From Desulfovibrio sp. (GTDB taxonomy: Bacteria; Desulfobacterota; Desulfovibrionia; Desulfovibrionales; Desulfovibrionaceae), in contig JAIRTI010000288.1 of the NCBI GenBank assembly GCA_031255035.1, positions 1 to 7,369 on the forward strand: a stretch of DNA of 7,369 nt. The letters run 5' to 3'. Positions within the stretch are counted from its first letter, which is position 1. Every line of letters begins with the position of its first letter. Position numbers and translations under genes: made by a program. Below are positions 1 through 7,213 of this stretch, one piece after another. Below the pieces are notes generated by a model. It had not been told where the DNA came from. It searched no databases and was given only the letters and a program-made list of their open reading frames with translations.

Positions 1-97
1 CTGTTGATACGCGCAGCCGGAACCCAAACTGAGGGGGTCCGGGGGAAATCATTTCCCCCGGCGGGGTCCGGGGCAGCACCCCGGCCGCCGGAGGCAT
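1..97 (-). repeat. Repeat copy A: left-edge, truncated hairpin-rich unit
   Basis: This is the reverse complement of the first half of the unit seen at 4949-5136, using that copy as the reference orientation. Reading left to right it holds the linker CTGTTGATACGCGCAGCCGG, a stretch containing AACCCAAACTGAG, a near-perfect palindrome at 39-61 (11-bp arms CCGGGGGAAAT/ATTTCCCCCGG around one C), a second hairpin at 68-84 (CCGGGG/CCCCGG-type arms), and the tail GGCCGCCGGAGGCAT at 83-97. The same tail occurs in copy F at 3748-3762. The unit is cut by the window start, so its second half is not visible here. There is no T-tract, so an intrinsic terminator for an upstream gene is possible but not shown. 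I see no open reading frame here that looks like a gene. Confidence 0.9.
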
Positions 98-250
98 TGC
101 CTTTCACAGTTGGCGAATGGAGTCCGCAAAAAGGCTCATAATGAGAATTGCTGAAAGCGGTCAGGCCCCTTTGATTTTACGGGCAAAAAGTATATGCTTC
201 GGCCTTGGAACAAAGGGCAGCAACAGGAATATCCGTGTCAGGCCTTGCTT

Positions 251-277
251 TTGGCGTTAAATGTTCTTTACTATACT
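251..277 (+). promoter_or_regulatory. Candidate sigma-70-type promoter for secA
   Basis: A good -10 hexamer, TATACT, lies at 272-277 in a locally AT-rich patch. The -35 match is poorer: TTGGCG at 251-256 with a short 15-bp spacer, or TTTTGG at 249-254 with a 17-bp spacer. Transcription would begin near 284, giving a leader of roughly 55 nt before the secA ATG. The call rests on hexamer similarity only. Confidence 0.35.
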
Positions 278-328
278 AACAATATATGCGGCGTCGCCTT
301 TTTCAGACCCGGCCGCCAGCGTCCTGAC

Positions 329-332
329 GGAG
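329..332 (+). promoter_or_regulatory. Ribosome binding site that fixes the secA start
   Basis: GGAG lies five bases before the ATG at 338. It supports starting the protein at [12 protein letters not shown], the typical SecA N-terminus, instead of the upstream ATG at 194. Confidence 0.75.
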
Positions 333-337
333 CACGC

Positions 338-3037
338 ATGTTCAGCCTGATTTTTAAAAAGATTTTCGGTTCGAAAAACGACCGCTATGTCAAGCGCAAA
401 ATGCAGCTTGTGCGCAAGATCGGCGCGTTCGAGCCCGAGATGCGGGAACTGGCCGACGACGCCTTCCCGGTGCGCGTCGCCGAATACAAGCGCCGCATCA
501 AAGACGATGAGGCCACCCTCGACCAACTCCTGCCCGAAGTGTTCGCCCTGGTGCGCGAAGCTTCGGTGCGTTCGCTGGGCATGCGCCATTTCGACGTGCA
601 GCTTATCGGCGGCATGGTGCTGCATTCGGGCCGGATTTCGGAAATGAAGACCGGTGAGGGGAAAACCCTGGTCGCCACCCTGGCCGTGGTGCTGAACGCC
701 CTGGAAGGCAAAGGCGTGCACGTGGTCACGGTGAACGATTATCTTGCCAGACGCGACGCCGCCTGGATGGGCAAGCTCTATAATTTCCTCGGTCTTTCCG
801 TGGGCGTCATCGTGCACGGGCTGACCGACCAGGAGCGCCAGGACGCCTACAGCGCCGACGTCACCTACGGAACCAATAACGAGTTCGGCTTCGACTATCT
901 GCGCGACAACATGAAGTTTTACGAAAACCAACTGGTGCAGCGCCAGCACCGCTTCGCCATTGTTGACGAAGTGGACTCGATTCTTGTGGACGAAGCCAGA
1001 ACGCCGCTGATCATCTCCGGCGCGGCCGATGAATCAACGGATATGTACCGCAAGATCGATTTTATCGTAGGCAAGCTGATCCCGGCGGACTACACCATCG
1101 ACGAGAAAGCCAGAACGGCCATGCTGACCGATGAAGGCGCCCAGCACGTGGAAGACCTGCTCGGCATCGAGAACCTGTTTGACGCCCAGAACATCACGGT
1201 GCAGCACCATGTGCACCAGTCGTTGAAGGCGCGCCATATTTTCAAGCGCGACGTGGATTATATCGTCAATGACGACCAGGTGGTGATTGTCGACGAATTC
1301 ACCGGCCGCCTCATGCCCGGACGGCGTTTTTCCGACGGCCTGCACCAGGCCCTGGAAGCCAAGGAACAGGTCACCGTGGCCGCCGAGAACCAGACTCTGG
1401 CCTCCATCACCTTCCAGAACTACTTCCGCATGTACGACAAGCTCGCGGGAATGACCGGCACGGCCGACACCGAAGCCGTTGAATTCCATGAAATCTACGG
1501 GCTTGAGGTCATTCAGGTGCCGACTCACAGGCCCATGATCCGCCTGGACATGCCCGACGTCATCTACCGCACCAAAAACGAAAAGATGGAAGCCATCATC
1601 GGCCAGATCAAGGAGTTGTACAAACTCGGTCAGCCCGTGCTGGTCGGCACCATTTCCATCGAGACCTCGGAATTTTTGTCAACGCGGCTGAAAAAGGTCA
1701 ACATCCCCCATAACGTGCTCAACGCCAAGCACCACGAGCAGGAGGCGGCCATCATCGCCGAGGCCGGCCACAAGGGCAAAGTGACCATCGCCACCAACAT
1801 GGCGGGCCGGGGCACGGACATCGTGCTGGGCGAAGGCGTGCGCGAGTTGGGCGGCCTCTTCATCCTCGGCACCGAACGCCACGAAAGCCGCCGCATCGAC
1901 AACCAGTTGCGCGGACGCTCGGGCCGCCAGGGCGACCCCGGCTGTTCGCGGTTTTTCCTCTCGCTCGAAGACGATCTCATGCGCCTGTTCGGGTCCGACC
2001 GCATTTCCAAGCTCATGGAAACCCTGGGCCTTCGCGACGGGGAATCCATCGAGCACCGGATGATCTCGCGGGCCATCGAAAACGCCCAGAAACGGGTTGA
2101 AGGCCATAACTTTGAAATCAGAAAGGCGCTGCTCGATTACGACAACGTCATGAACCAGCAGCGCGAGGTCATTTATTCCCTGCGCCGCGACACCATCCGC
2201 CGGGGCGACGTGGAAGAGACCGTCATGGAGTTCCTCGACGACGCCCTGAACGAGCTGTACGCCGCCTACGAAGCGGCCAGGGGACGCCTGGACGAGGAGC
2301 AGGAGGAGTGGCTGATGGGCCGCCTGCAGGAGGTGTTCAACATCCGCCGCCAGTGGCGGGACGAGCGCCTGCCCACCCCGGAGGAGTGCCGCGCCTGCGT
2401 GCTGGAAAGCCTGGAGAGCATCCGCGCCTCGGCCCCGGAGATTTACAAGGACATTCTGCGCTACTTCATGCTTGAGGAACTGGACAGGGCCTGGAAGGAG
2501 CATCTGCTGAACATGGACCATCTGCGCGACGGCATCGGGCTTCGCGGTTACGGGCAGCGCGACCCCAAGCAGGAATACAAGCGCGAGGGCTTCGCCCTGT
2601 TCCAGGAGATGATTTACCGCATCCACGAAAACCTGTTCAAATCGCTTACCCGCTTGCGCCTGAAGGTTGAAGAAGCCCCGGCCGAAGCTTCCGCCGAGGC
2701 AACCGCCGCTTCGCCCCAAGCCGCAGCCAAAGGCGCGGCTGCAAGCTCCACACAAAACGCAGCCAAAGGCGCGGCTGCAAGCTCCGCACAAAACGCGCCC
2801 GCAGGCGCGGCTGCCGGTTCCGCCGGAAGCGAACCCGGCGCGGCCGGGAAAGGCCCTACCCAGGCCTCCCCTTTCCGGCACAAAGATAAATCGGCCCGTT
2901 TGAACTATTCCGGCTCCGGGTCCGCCCCGAACAAAAAAGCGCCGGACCGCCGCGAGACGCCAAAAGTCGGCCGCAATGACGAATGCCCGTGCGGCAGCGG
3001 TAAAAAGTACAAAAAATGCTGCGGGTCAGGCAAATAG
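338..3037 (+). CDS. secA: Protein translocase subunit SecA, with zinc-binding tail
   Basis: SecA is the ATPase motor that drives unfolded preproteins through SecYEG; it cycles between cytoplasm and inner membrane. The 899-residue product has every expected signature: Walker A MKTGEGKT at 103-110, Walker B DEVD at 210-213, GMTGTA at 371-376, NMAGRGTD at 487-494, and GTERHESRR followed by [11 protein letters not shown] at 511-533. The preprotein cross-linking domain should fall near 220-365, and the helical wing and scaffold regions between about 570 and 779. Between [12 protein letters not shown] and GTERHES there are only about 12 residues, so the roughly 30-residue insertion of the E. coli protein is absent, as in B. 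subtilis SecA. After about residue 779 comes an Ala-rich, low-complexity linker with 12-residue tandem repeats, then a C-terminal SEC-C zinc motif (C883, C885, C894, C895, CxCx8CC), which in other bacteria binds Zn and contacts SecB or ribosomes. The start is set by GGAG five bases upstream of ATG 338. The next gene follows after 57 bp. Identification is certain. Confidence 0.98.
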   Translation: MFSLIFKKIFGSKNDRYVKRKMQLVRKIGAFEPEMRELADDAFPVRVAEYKRRIKDDEATLDQLLPEVFALVREASVRSLGMRHFDVQLIGGMVLHSGRISEMKTGEGKTLVATLAVVLNALEGKGVHVVTVNDYLARRDAAWMGKLYNFLGLSVGVIVHGLTDQERQDAYSADVTYGTNNEFGFDYLRDNMKFYENQLVQRQHRFAIVDEVDSILVDEARTPLIISGAADESTDMYRKIDFIVGKLIPADYTIDEKARTAMLTDEGAQHVEDLLGIENLFDAQNITVQHHVHQSLKARHIFKRDVDYIVNDDQVVIVDEFTGRLMPGRRFSDGLHQALEAKEQVTVAAENQTLASITFQNYFRMYDKLAGMTGTADTEAVEFHEIYGLEVIQVPTHRPMIRLDMPDVIYRTKNEKMEAIIGQIKELYKLGQPVLVGTISIETSEFLSTRLKKVNIPHNVLNAKHHEQEAAIIAEAGHKGKVTIATNMAGRGTDIVLGEGVRELGGLFILGTERHESRRIDNQLRGRSGRQGDPGCSRFFLSLEDDLMRLFGSDRISKLMETLGLRDGESIEHRMISRAIENAQKRVEGHNFEIRKALLDYDNVMNQQREVIYSLRRDTIRRGDVEETVMEFLDDALNELYAAYEAARGRLDEEQEEWLMGRLQEVFNIRRQWRDERLPTPEECRACVLESLESIRASAPEIYKDILRYFMLEELDRAWKEHLLNMDHLRDGIGLRGYGQRDPKQEYKREGFALFQEMIYRIHENLFKSLTRLRLKVEEAPAEASAEATAASPQAAAKGAAASSTQNAAKGAAASSAQNAPAGAAAGSAGSEPGAAGKGPTQASPFRHKDKSARLNYSGSGSAPNKKAPDRRETPKVGRNDECPCGSGKKYKKCCGSGK
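2723..2830 (+). repeat. 36-bp in-frame tandem repeat in the SecA linker
   Basis: Two nearly identical 36-bp units (2723-2758 and 2759-2794) encode [12 protein letters not shown] and [12 protein letters not shown], residues 796-819. A third, diverged unit (2795-2830) encodes [12 protein letters not shown]. The two good units differ at a single visible position (ACA against GCA), which suggests recent duplication by slippage. The repeat length is a multiple of three, so copy-number change keeps the frame to the zinc motif. It lies in a probably disordered tether where length change is likely to be tolerated. Confidence 0.9.
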
Positions 3038-3094
3038 CGGAACAAAGACGCCTCAGGCGCTCGAACGGCAATCATCGCAAGCAAAGGAACGGAC

Positions 3095-3586
3095 ATGGCC
3101 GGCAAAAGCATCCTCCTTCTCGGCGTTGGCAATATTCTGTACAAGGACGAGGGGCTCGGCGTTCACGCCATGAGGCGCCTTGAGGAGCACTACAATTTCT
3201 CGGACAACGTCACCCTCATGGACGGCGGCACCATGGGCAAATTGCTTATGGGCCCGCTGATGGATCACGACCTGGTCATCGTCATGGACGCGGTGCTTGG
3301 CGGCGGCGAACCGGGCAGCGTCTACCGCCTGGTGGACGAAGGGCTGCGCAAAAGCCTGGGCTTTCACGATTCCCAGCACCAGGTTGACCTCGTGGACACG
3401 CTCATCAGTTGTGAGCTTATCGGCAAGCGCCCGCAGGCCGTGGTCATCGGCATGGAACCGGGCGACTACCTGAGCATGGGCACGGAAATGACCGAGGCCT
3501 GCAAGGAAAAAATTCCCGAATTCATAGGCCACGTGCTTGAGGAACTGGCCGCCTCCGGCGGCACGGCCACGCCCATGGCCGGATAA
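3095..3586 (+). CDS. [NiFe]-hydrogenase maturation endopeptidase (HybD/HynC-like, peptidase family M52)
   Basis: Proteins of this family remove the C-terminal peptide of a [NiFe]-hydrogenase large subunit after nickel insertion, the last step before the subunits assemble. The 163-residue product matches the usual length. It opens with the family signature GVGNILYKDEGLGVH (residues 10-24), containing the expected nickel ligand E19. The other two expected ligands are D65 in VIVMDAV and H95 in SQHQVDL, corresponding to E16, D62 and H93 of E. coli HybD. A typical segment near 118-124 (VIGMEPG) and a helical end with EFIGHVLEEL follow. AAGGA at 3084-3088 sits six bases before the ATG. The gene follows secA by 57 bp on the same strand with no clear terminator between, so cotranscription is likely. 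No hydrogenase structural gene is in the window, so I cannot tell which enzyme it matures and give no symbol; HyaD, HybD and HynC types are all possible. Confidence 0.93.
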   Translation: MAGKSILLLGVGNILYKDEGLGVHAMRRLEEHYNFSDNVTLMDGGTMGKLLMGPLMDHDLVIVMDAVLGGGEPGSVYRLVDEGLRKSLGFHDSQHQVDLVDTLISCELIGKRPQAVVIGMEPGDYLSMGTEMTEACKEKIPEFIGHVLEELAASGGTATPMAG

Positions 3587-3640
3587 GGACGCCGCTGTTG
3601 AATTTTGGGTGACCGACCTTTGGCGCACGCGATGTAACGG

Positions 3641-3670
3641 TTGAAAAAACTGAAGTTTCGCGTCAAGAAT
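3641..3670 (+). promoter_or_regulatory. Candidate promoter for gmd
   Basis: TTGAAA (3641-3646), an 18-bp spacer and AAGAAT (3665-3670) make a moderate sigma-70-type match in the AT-richer part of the gap before gmd. If used, the transcript would run through repeat copy F, placing two stable hairpins in the gmd leader. The call is based on hexamer resemblance alone. Confidence 0.3.
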
Positions 3671-3678
3671 AAGCAAGG

Positions 3679-3762
3679 TAACCCAAATGAGGGGTCCAGG
3701 GGCAAGCATTTCCCCTGGCAGGGATTCCAAAGGGACCGCGTCCCTTTGGCCGCCGGAGGCAT
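3679..3762 (-). repeat. Repeat copy F: diverged unit with two conserved stem positions
   Basis: This copy has the same architecture and direction as copy A: an AACCCAAA-like edge, then GAGGGGTCC, hairpin, spacer, second hairpin and the tail GGCCGCCGGAGGCAT. The stem sequences differ. The first hairpin is CCAGGGG/CCCCTGG (3696-3702 with 3712-3718). The second is a perfect 9-bp stem CCAAAGGGA/TCCCTTTGG (3727-3735 with 3741-3749) around the loop CCGCG. It ends 18 bp before the gmd start codon, close to the gmd ribosome binding site at 3770-3774. Confidence 0.85.
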
Positions 3763-3769
3763 ACGGAAC

Positions 3770-3774
3770 AGGAG
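3770..3774 (+). promoter_or_regulatory. Ribosome binding site supporting the GTG start of gmd
   Basis: AGGAG lies six bases before the GTG at 3781. It supports this non-ATG start, which also gives the expected N-terminus [14 protein letters not shown]. Confidence 0.8.
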
Positions 3775-3780
3775 TCTGCA

Positions 3781-4920
3781 GTGAAGCGCGCGCTCATCAC
3801 CGGCATTACCGGGCAGGACGGGGCCTATCTGGCGGAGTTTCTGCTCGCTAAGGGCTACGAGGTGCACGGCATCAAGCGGCGTTCGTCGCTGTTCAACACC
3901 GACCGCATCGACCATCTCTACCAGGGGCCGCACGCCAAAGAACGGCGCTTCGTCCTGCACTACGGCGACATGACCGACGCCACCAATCTCATTCGCGTCA
4001 TGGCCGAGGCCAGGCCGGACGAAATTTACAACCTGGCGGCCCAGAGCCACGTCAAGGTCTCCTTCGATTCCCCGGAGTACACGGCCAACGTCGACGCCCT
4101 GGGCCCTTTGCGGCTGCTTGAGGCCATCCGCATTCTGGGTATGGAAAAAAGCGCCCGCTTTTACCAGGCATCGACATCGGAGTTGTACGGCCTTGTCCGC
4201 GAAAGCCCGCAGAAAGAGACCACGGCTTTTTATCCGCGCTCCCCCTATGCCTGCGCCAAACTCTATGCCTACTGGATAACGGTCAATTACCGGGAAGCTT
4301 ACGGCATCTACGCCTGCAACGGCATCCTCTTCAACCACGAGTCGCCGGTGCGCGGGGAGACCTTCGTCACCCGGAAGATCACCCGGTCCATGGCCCGCAT
4401 GGTTCTGGGGCTCGACGACGGGCTCTGGCTCGGCAACATGAACGCCCTGCGCGACTGGGGCCACGCCGCCGACTATGTGGAAATGCAATGGCTGATGCTG
4501 CAACAGGAACGGCCCGAGGACTTCGTCATCGCCACGGGCCGGCAGATGAGCGTGCGCGCCTTTGTGGAGGCCGCGGCCGGCGAATTCGGCATCCGCCTGG
4601 CCTTTGAAGGGGAAGGCTTGGACGAAGTCGGGCGCGTGGCCTCTTTTGACCGGGGCAAACCCTGCCTGGACGGGCAGAGCGTGGACAGTCCGTTGCGCGT
4701 CGGCGACATCATCGTGCGCGTGGACCCGCGCTATTTCCGCCCCACCGAGGTGGAGACGCTGCTGGGCGACCCGTCGCGCGCGGCGGAAAAATTGGGCTGG
4801 CAGTCGCGGACGAGCGTTGAGGAACTGGCGGCCGAAATGGTGCGCGCCGATTTCTCCCTGGCCCGACGCGACACCATGTGCAAGGTCGCGGGCTTCGGTT
4901 CGCCAACGCGTCACGAATAA
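3781..4920 (+). CDS. gmd: GDP-mannose 4,6-dehydratase
   Basis: This cytoplasmic NADP(H)-dependent enzyme converts GDP-D-mannose to GDP-4-keto-6-deoxy-D-mannose, the precursor of GDP-L-fucose, GDP-D-rhamnose, GDP-perosamine and related sugars used in lipopolysaccharide O-antigen, capsule or glycoprotein glycans. The 379-residue product is an extended short-chain dehydrogenase with the nucleotide-binding GITGQDG at 8-14 and NLAAQSHV at 84-91. The catalytic set T132, E134, Y156 and K160 lies at the same residue numbers as in E. coli Gmd. The family segment [18 protein letters not shown] occurs at 184-201, with valine at 190 where E. coli has arginine. [10 protein letters not shown] at 224-233 and [13 protein letters not shown] at 319-331 complete the fold. 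It starts at GTG with AGGAG six bases upstream. No second enzyme of the pathway (fcl/wcaG, rmd, per) or glycosyltransferase is visible; hairpin repeats lie on both sides, so it appears to be a single-gene unit here. Confidence 0.97.
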   Translation: MKRALITGITGQDGAYLAEFLLAKGYEVHGIKRRSSLFNTDRIDHLYQGPHAKERRFVLHYGDMTDATNLIRVMAEARPDEIYNLAAQSHVKVSFDSPEYTANVDALGPLRLLEAIRILGMEKSARFYQASTSELYGLVRESPQKETTAFYPRSPYACAKLYAYWITVNYREAYGIYACNGILFNHESPVRGETFVTRKITRSMARMVLGLDDGLWLGNMNALRDWGHAADYVEMQWLMLQQERPEDFVIATGRQMSVRAFVEAAAGEFGIRLAFEGEGLDEVGRVASFDRGKPCLDGQSVDSPLRVGDIIVRVDPRYFRPTEVETLLGDPSRAAEKLGWQSRTSVEELAAEMVRADFSLARRDTMCKVAGFGSPTRHE

Positions 4921-4948
4921 AGAACTTCAGGGCTATATCTTCAAAGAT

Positions 4949-5136
4949 CCGGGGCGCTGCCCCGGACCCCGCCGGGGGAAATGATTTCCCCCGGACCTCC
5001 TCAGTTTGGGTTCCGGCTGCGCCTAGCAACATGGCAACACTATCAGCCACCCATTCGCCGGGTCCAGGGCCGGCAAGGCCCTGGCGGGTGTGGGCAGAGC
5101 CCACATGCGATCAAATTGGCTTCGACAACAGAAAAA
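4949..5136 (+). repeat. Repeat copy B: most complete unit, reference orientation
   Basis: The unit is 188 bp, begins 28 bp after the gmd stop and is joined head-to-tail to copy C. In order it contains hairpin 1 at 4949-4965 (CCGGGGC/GCCCCGG, loop GCT), hairpin 2 at 4972-4994 (11-bp arms CCGGGGGAAAT/ATTTCCCCCGG around one G), a linker with CAGTTTGGGTTCCGGCTGCG at 5002-5021, a second linker with CACTATCAGCCACCC at 5038-5052, hairpin 3 at 5064-5084 (CCAGGGCC/GGCCCTGG, loop GGCAA), hairpin 4 at 5089-5105 (TGTGGGC/GCCCACA, loop AGA), and the tail ATGCGATCAAATTGGCTTCG to about 5136. It is changed at the linker junction around 5021-5036 relative to copies C and A. Hairpin 1 could act as a transcript end or stability element for gmd, but no T-tract follows. 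No transposase or target duplication is evident. Confidence 0.92.
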
Positions 5137-5306
5137 CCGGGGCGCTGCCCCGGACCCCCTCAGTTTGGGTTCCGGCTGCGCGTATCAACAGGGACACCAC
5201 TCCAGTCACCCAATCGCCGGGTCCAGGTACGAAGCTGGGGCCGGCCAGGCCCTGGCGGGTGTGGGCAGAGCCCGCATGCGATCAAATTGGCTTCGACAAC
5301 AGAAAA
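5137..5306 (+). repeat. Repeat copy C: tandem with B, lacking hairpin 2
   Basis: The unit is 170 bp. It starts directly after copy B with the same CCGGGGCGCTGCCCCGG hairpin (5137-5153), then passes straight into CAGTTTGGGTTCCGGCTGCG at 5161-5180, missing 29 bp that carry hairpin 2 in copy B. The linker CGCGTATCAACAGGG at 5179-5193 is intact and matches copy A exactly in reverse. The hairpin-3 region is 12 bp longer and rearranged (CCAGG at 5223 to CCTGG near 5254). Hairpin 4 reads TGTGGGC/GCCCGCA, a change that keeps an RNA stem through a G-U pair. The tail again ends in CTTCGACAACAGAAAA. Confidence 0.92.
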
Positions 5307-5333
5307 CCGGCGGCGCCCCACATGCGATCAAAT
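5307..5333 (+). repeat. Repeat fragment D touching the ATPase stop codon
   Basis: Directly after copy C comes CCGGCGGCGCC and then CCACATGCGATCAAAT, the start of the unit's tail without its other modules. It looks like a third unit with most of its interior deleted. The match ends at base 5333, the last base of the ATPase stop codon read on the minus strand. The repeat block therefore runs right up to the coding region. Confidence 0.7.
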
Positions 5334-7213
5334 CAGAAGTCCGCCTGGTATTTCCAGCGCAGAAGCCGGGTTGAGTTCAGCACGATCAGCAGGGCGCCGG
5401 CGTTATGGGCCAGGGCGCCGACCACCGGCCCCATGAGGCCCATGGCCGCGAGAAGCACGGTAATAAAGTTCAGCGTCATGGAAAGGGTGATATTGACCTT
5501 GATGGCGCCCGCCGTCCGCCGGGCCAGCATGATAAGCCGGGGCAGGCGTTTTATGTCGTCCCGCACAAGCACGGCGTCGGCCGCGTCAACGGCGATGTCG
5601 CTGCCGACCCCGCCCATGGCGAGCCCCACGTAGGCGGCCTTCAGGGCGGGCGCGTCGTTGATGCCGTCGCCCACCATGCAGACGTGGTCGCCGTTCCTCT
5701 GCTGCAACTCTTCGGCGATGATCCTGACTTTGTCTTCCGGCAACAGCCCGGCTCTGACCTCGCTGATGTCCGAGGCCTCGGCAATGGTTTTCGCGGCTCT
5801 GGCGTTGTCGCCGGTCAGCAGCGTGGTCCGCAGGCCTTCGTCATGCAGACGCCGCACCGTCTCCCTGGCGTCCGGCCGCAGGGTGTCCGCGAGCACGACC
5901 AGCCCGGCGACGGCGCCGTCGACGGCGATGTAGACCACCGTGCCGCCGGACTCCATGTCTTGCCCGGCCGCGCTTTCCATGGCCGGATCCGGCCGCAGGC
6001 CGTTTTCGAGCATGAATTGCAGGGTGCCGCCCAAGGCTTGCTTGCCGTTGATAATGGCGGAAACGCCCCGGCCGGGGATGCTGGCGAAGCGCTCAAGCCC
6101 GCCCGGACGGATGCCGCGTCTTTCGGCGTACCGCACGACGGCCTGCCCCAAAGGGTGCTCCGACCGCTGCTCGATGGTCGCGGCGAGGCCCAGCAGGTCC
6201 GTTTCGCTCAGGCCGGGCGCGAAAGCGCGCAAGGCCACCACCTCGGGCTTGCCGCAGGTCAGCGTGCCTGTCTTGTCAAAGGCCACGCGCGTCACCTTGG
6301 CCAGGCGTTCCAGCGCGTCGCCTGAAGCTATCAGGACGCCGAAACGGGTGGCGTTGCCGATGCCGGCCATAATGGCCGTCGGCGTGGAAAGCACAAGAGC
6401 GCACGGGCAGAAGACGACCATAATCGTCACGGCCCTGATGATCTCGCCGGTATACAGCCAGGTTCCGGCCGCCGTGAGCAGGGCGGCGACGACGATCCAG
6501 GTGGCCCACCGGTCCATGATGCGCACTATGGGCGTTTTTGACGCGTCCGCCGATTCCACCAGGCGGATCATCCGCTGCAAGGAACTGTCCCCGCCGACCT
6601 TGGCGGCCCGCATATCAAACGCTCCCAGTTGATTTACCGTGCCGCTGTACACCTCATCATTGACGTCCTTGTCCACGGGCAGGGATTCGCCCGTCATCAA
6701 CGACTGGTCGATGGCGGTCTGCCCGAAGGTGATGACGCCGTCCACGGCGATGCTTTCGCCGGGGAGCACCCGGAGAATGTCCCCGACCTTCACGTCATCG
6801 GCGGCAATGACGGATTCGACGCCGTCACGCAGGACGCGCGCGGTGCGGGGCGTCATGTCCACCAGCTTCTCAATGCCTTCGCGGGCCTTGCGCACGGTGC
6901 GCTCCTCAAGCAGCGAGCCGAGCGACATGATGAAGGCTACCTCGCCGGCGGCGAAAATCTCGCCGATGGCCACCGCCGCGATCAGGGCCATGGCCACCAG
7001 GACGTCGGCCTTGATGTCGAAACTGGTCACAAGACCGACCGCCGCGCCTTTCACTATGGGTATTCCACAGAGAATGACGGCGACCCACGCCGGATCAAAG
7101 GGCAGGGGGCCGGACACGGAAAAAAAGCTGAAAACCAGGGCGATGCCGCCAAGGACGGCAAACGCAAGATGCCGTTTTTCCTCATTCGCGGCAAATTCTT
7201 TGAGCGCGTTCAT
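5333..7213 (-). CDS. Heavy-metal-translocating P1B-type ATPase, CPC type, without N-terminal metal-binding domain
   Basis: This inner-membrane pump should use ATP to export a soft or transition metal ion. The 626-residue protein has the actuator motif TGES at 174-177, the transmembrane metal site CPC at 269-271 in FCPCALVLSTPTAIMAG, the phosphorylated aspartate D313 in DKTGT, the P1B-specific SEHPLG at 351-356 in the nucleotide-binding domain, TGDN at 467-470 and the hinge GDGINDAP at 515-522. Hydrophobic segments lie near 15-34, 42-62, 70-103 (two helices), 237-258, 261-285, 575-595 and 599-616. The CPCx4STP pattern fits the Zn/Cd/Pb (ZntA/CadA-like, P1B-2) group more than the Cu group, which has YN in helix 7 and MxxSS in helix 8. 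The last helix has HNAG (603-606), where ZntA-type pumps have a metal-binding aspartate (HDxG), so specificity is uncertain. No CxxC heavy-metal domain precedes the first helix. AGGAG (7219-7223, minus strand) sits five bases before the ATG. Promoter sequences would lie in the 47 bp before the gene or inside repeat copy E. Confidence 0.95.
   Translation of the reverse strand: MNALKEFAANEEKRHLAFAVLGGIALVFSFFSVSGPLPFDPAWVAVILCGIPIVKGAAVGLVTSFDIKADVLVAMALIAAVAIGEIFAAGEVAFIMSLGSLLEERTVRKAREGIEKLVDMTPRTARVLRDGVESVIAADDVKVGDILRVLPGESIAVDGVITFGQTAIDQSLMTGESLPVDKDVNDEVYSGTVNQLGAFDMRAAKVGGDSSLQRMIRLVESADASKTPIVRIMDRWATWIVVAALLTAAGTWLYTGEIIRAVTIMVVFCPCALVLSTPTAIMAGIGNATRFGVLIASGDALERLAKVTRVAFDKTGTLTCGKPEVVALRAFAPGLSETDLLGLAATIEQRSEHPLGQAVVRYAERRGIRPGGLERFASIPGRGVSAIINGKQALGGTLQFMLENGLRPDPAMESAAGQDMESGGTVVYIAVDGAVAGLVVLADTLRPDARETVRRLHDEGLRTTLLTGDNARAAKTIAEASDISEVRAGLLPEDKVRIIAEELQQRNGDHVCMVGDGINDAPALKAAYVGLAMGGVGSDIAVDAADAVLVRDDIKRLPRLIMLARRTAGAIKVNITLSMTLNFITVLLAAMGLMGPVVGALAHNAGALLIVLNSTRLLRWKYQADF

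Larger units (their letters stand above)
98..337 (+). other. Leader region upstream of secA
   Basis: There are 240 bp between repeat copy A and the secA start. I find no convincing gene. An open frame continues upstream of secA from an ATG at 194, but its 48 extra residues do not resemble any SecA N-terminus, and that ATG lacks a ribosome binding site. The stretch is AT-richer than its surroundings around 255-290, where the best promoter candidate lies. There is no sign of a secM-like gene, which precedes secA in enterobacteria. Only a very short GGC/GCC stem with a following T-run is visible near 291-302, too weak to call an attenuator. Confidence 0.6.

Noticed and set aside
194..337. Upstream in-frame extension of secA from an ATG at 194
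   Set aside because: The 48 extra residues do not resemble a SecA N-terminus and the ATG has no ribosome binding site; the start at 338 has GGAG and the family's usual first residues.
1679..2881. 400-codon minus-strand open frame opposite secA
   Set aside because: Antisense shadow of conserved SecA domains, with low-complexity composition.
3040..3075. Terminator between secA and the peptidase gene (CGCCTCAGGCG)
   Set aside because: The palindrome leaves too small a loop for a useful stem and no T-run follows.
3466..4914. Long minus-strand open frame opposite gmd and the peptidase gene
   Set aside because: It is the antisense of two well-supported genes and crosses their intergenic region; high GC readily produces such shadows.
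4949..5306. Insertion sequence or MITE with terminal inverted repeats
   Set aside because: The copies have internal palindromes, but I could not find matching inverted ends for a whole unit or a flanking target duplication, and no transposase is present in the window.
4949..5333. CRISPR array
   Set aside because: The repeated units are long, directly joined, and contain hairpins and conserved linkers; there are no short repeats alternating with unique spacers of regular size.
4878..5633. Open frames through the repeat block, giving Pro/Gly/Arg-rich proteins with internal repeats
   Set aside because: They are by-products of GC-rich tandem repeats: open in several frames at once, overlapping the gmd or ATPase ends, with no ribosome binding site and composition matching no protein family.
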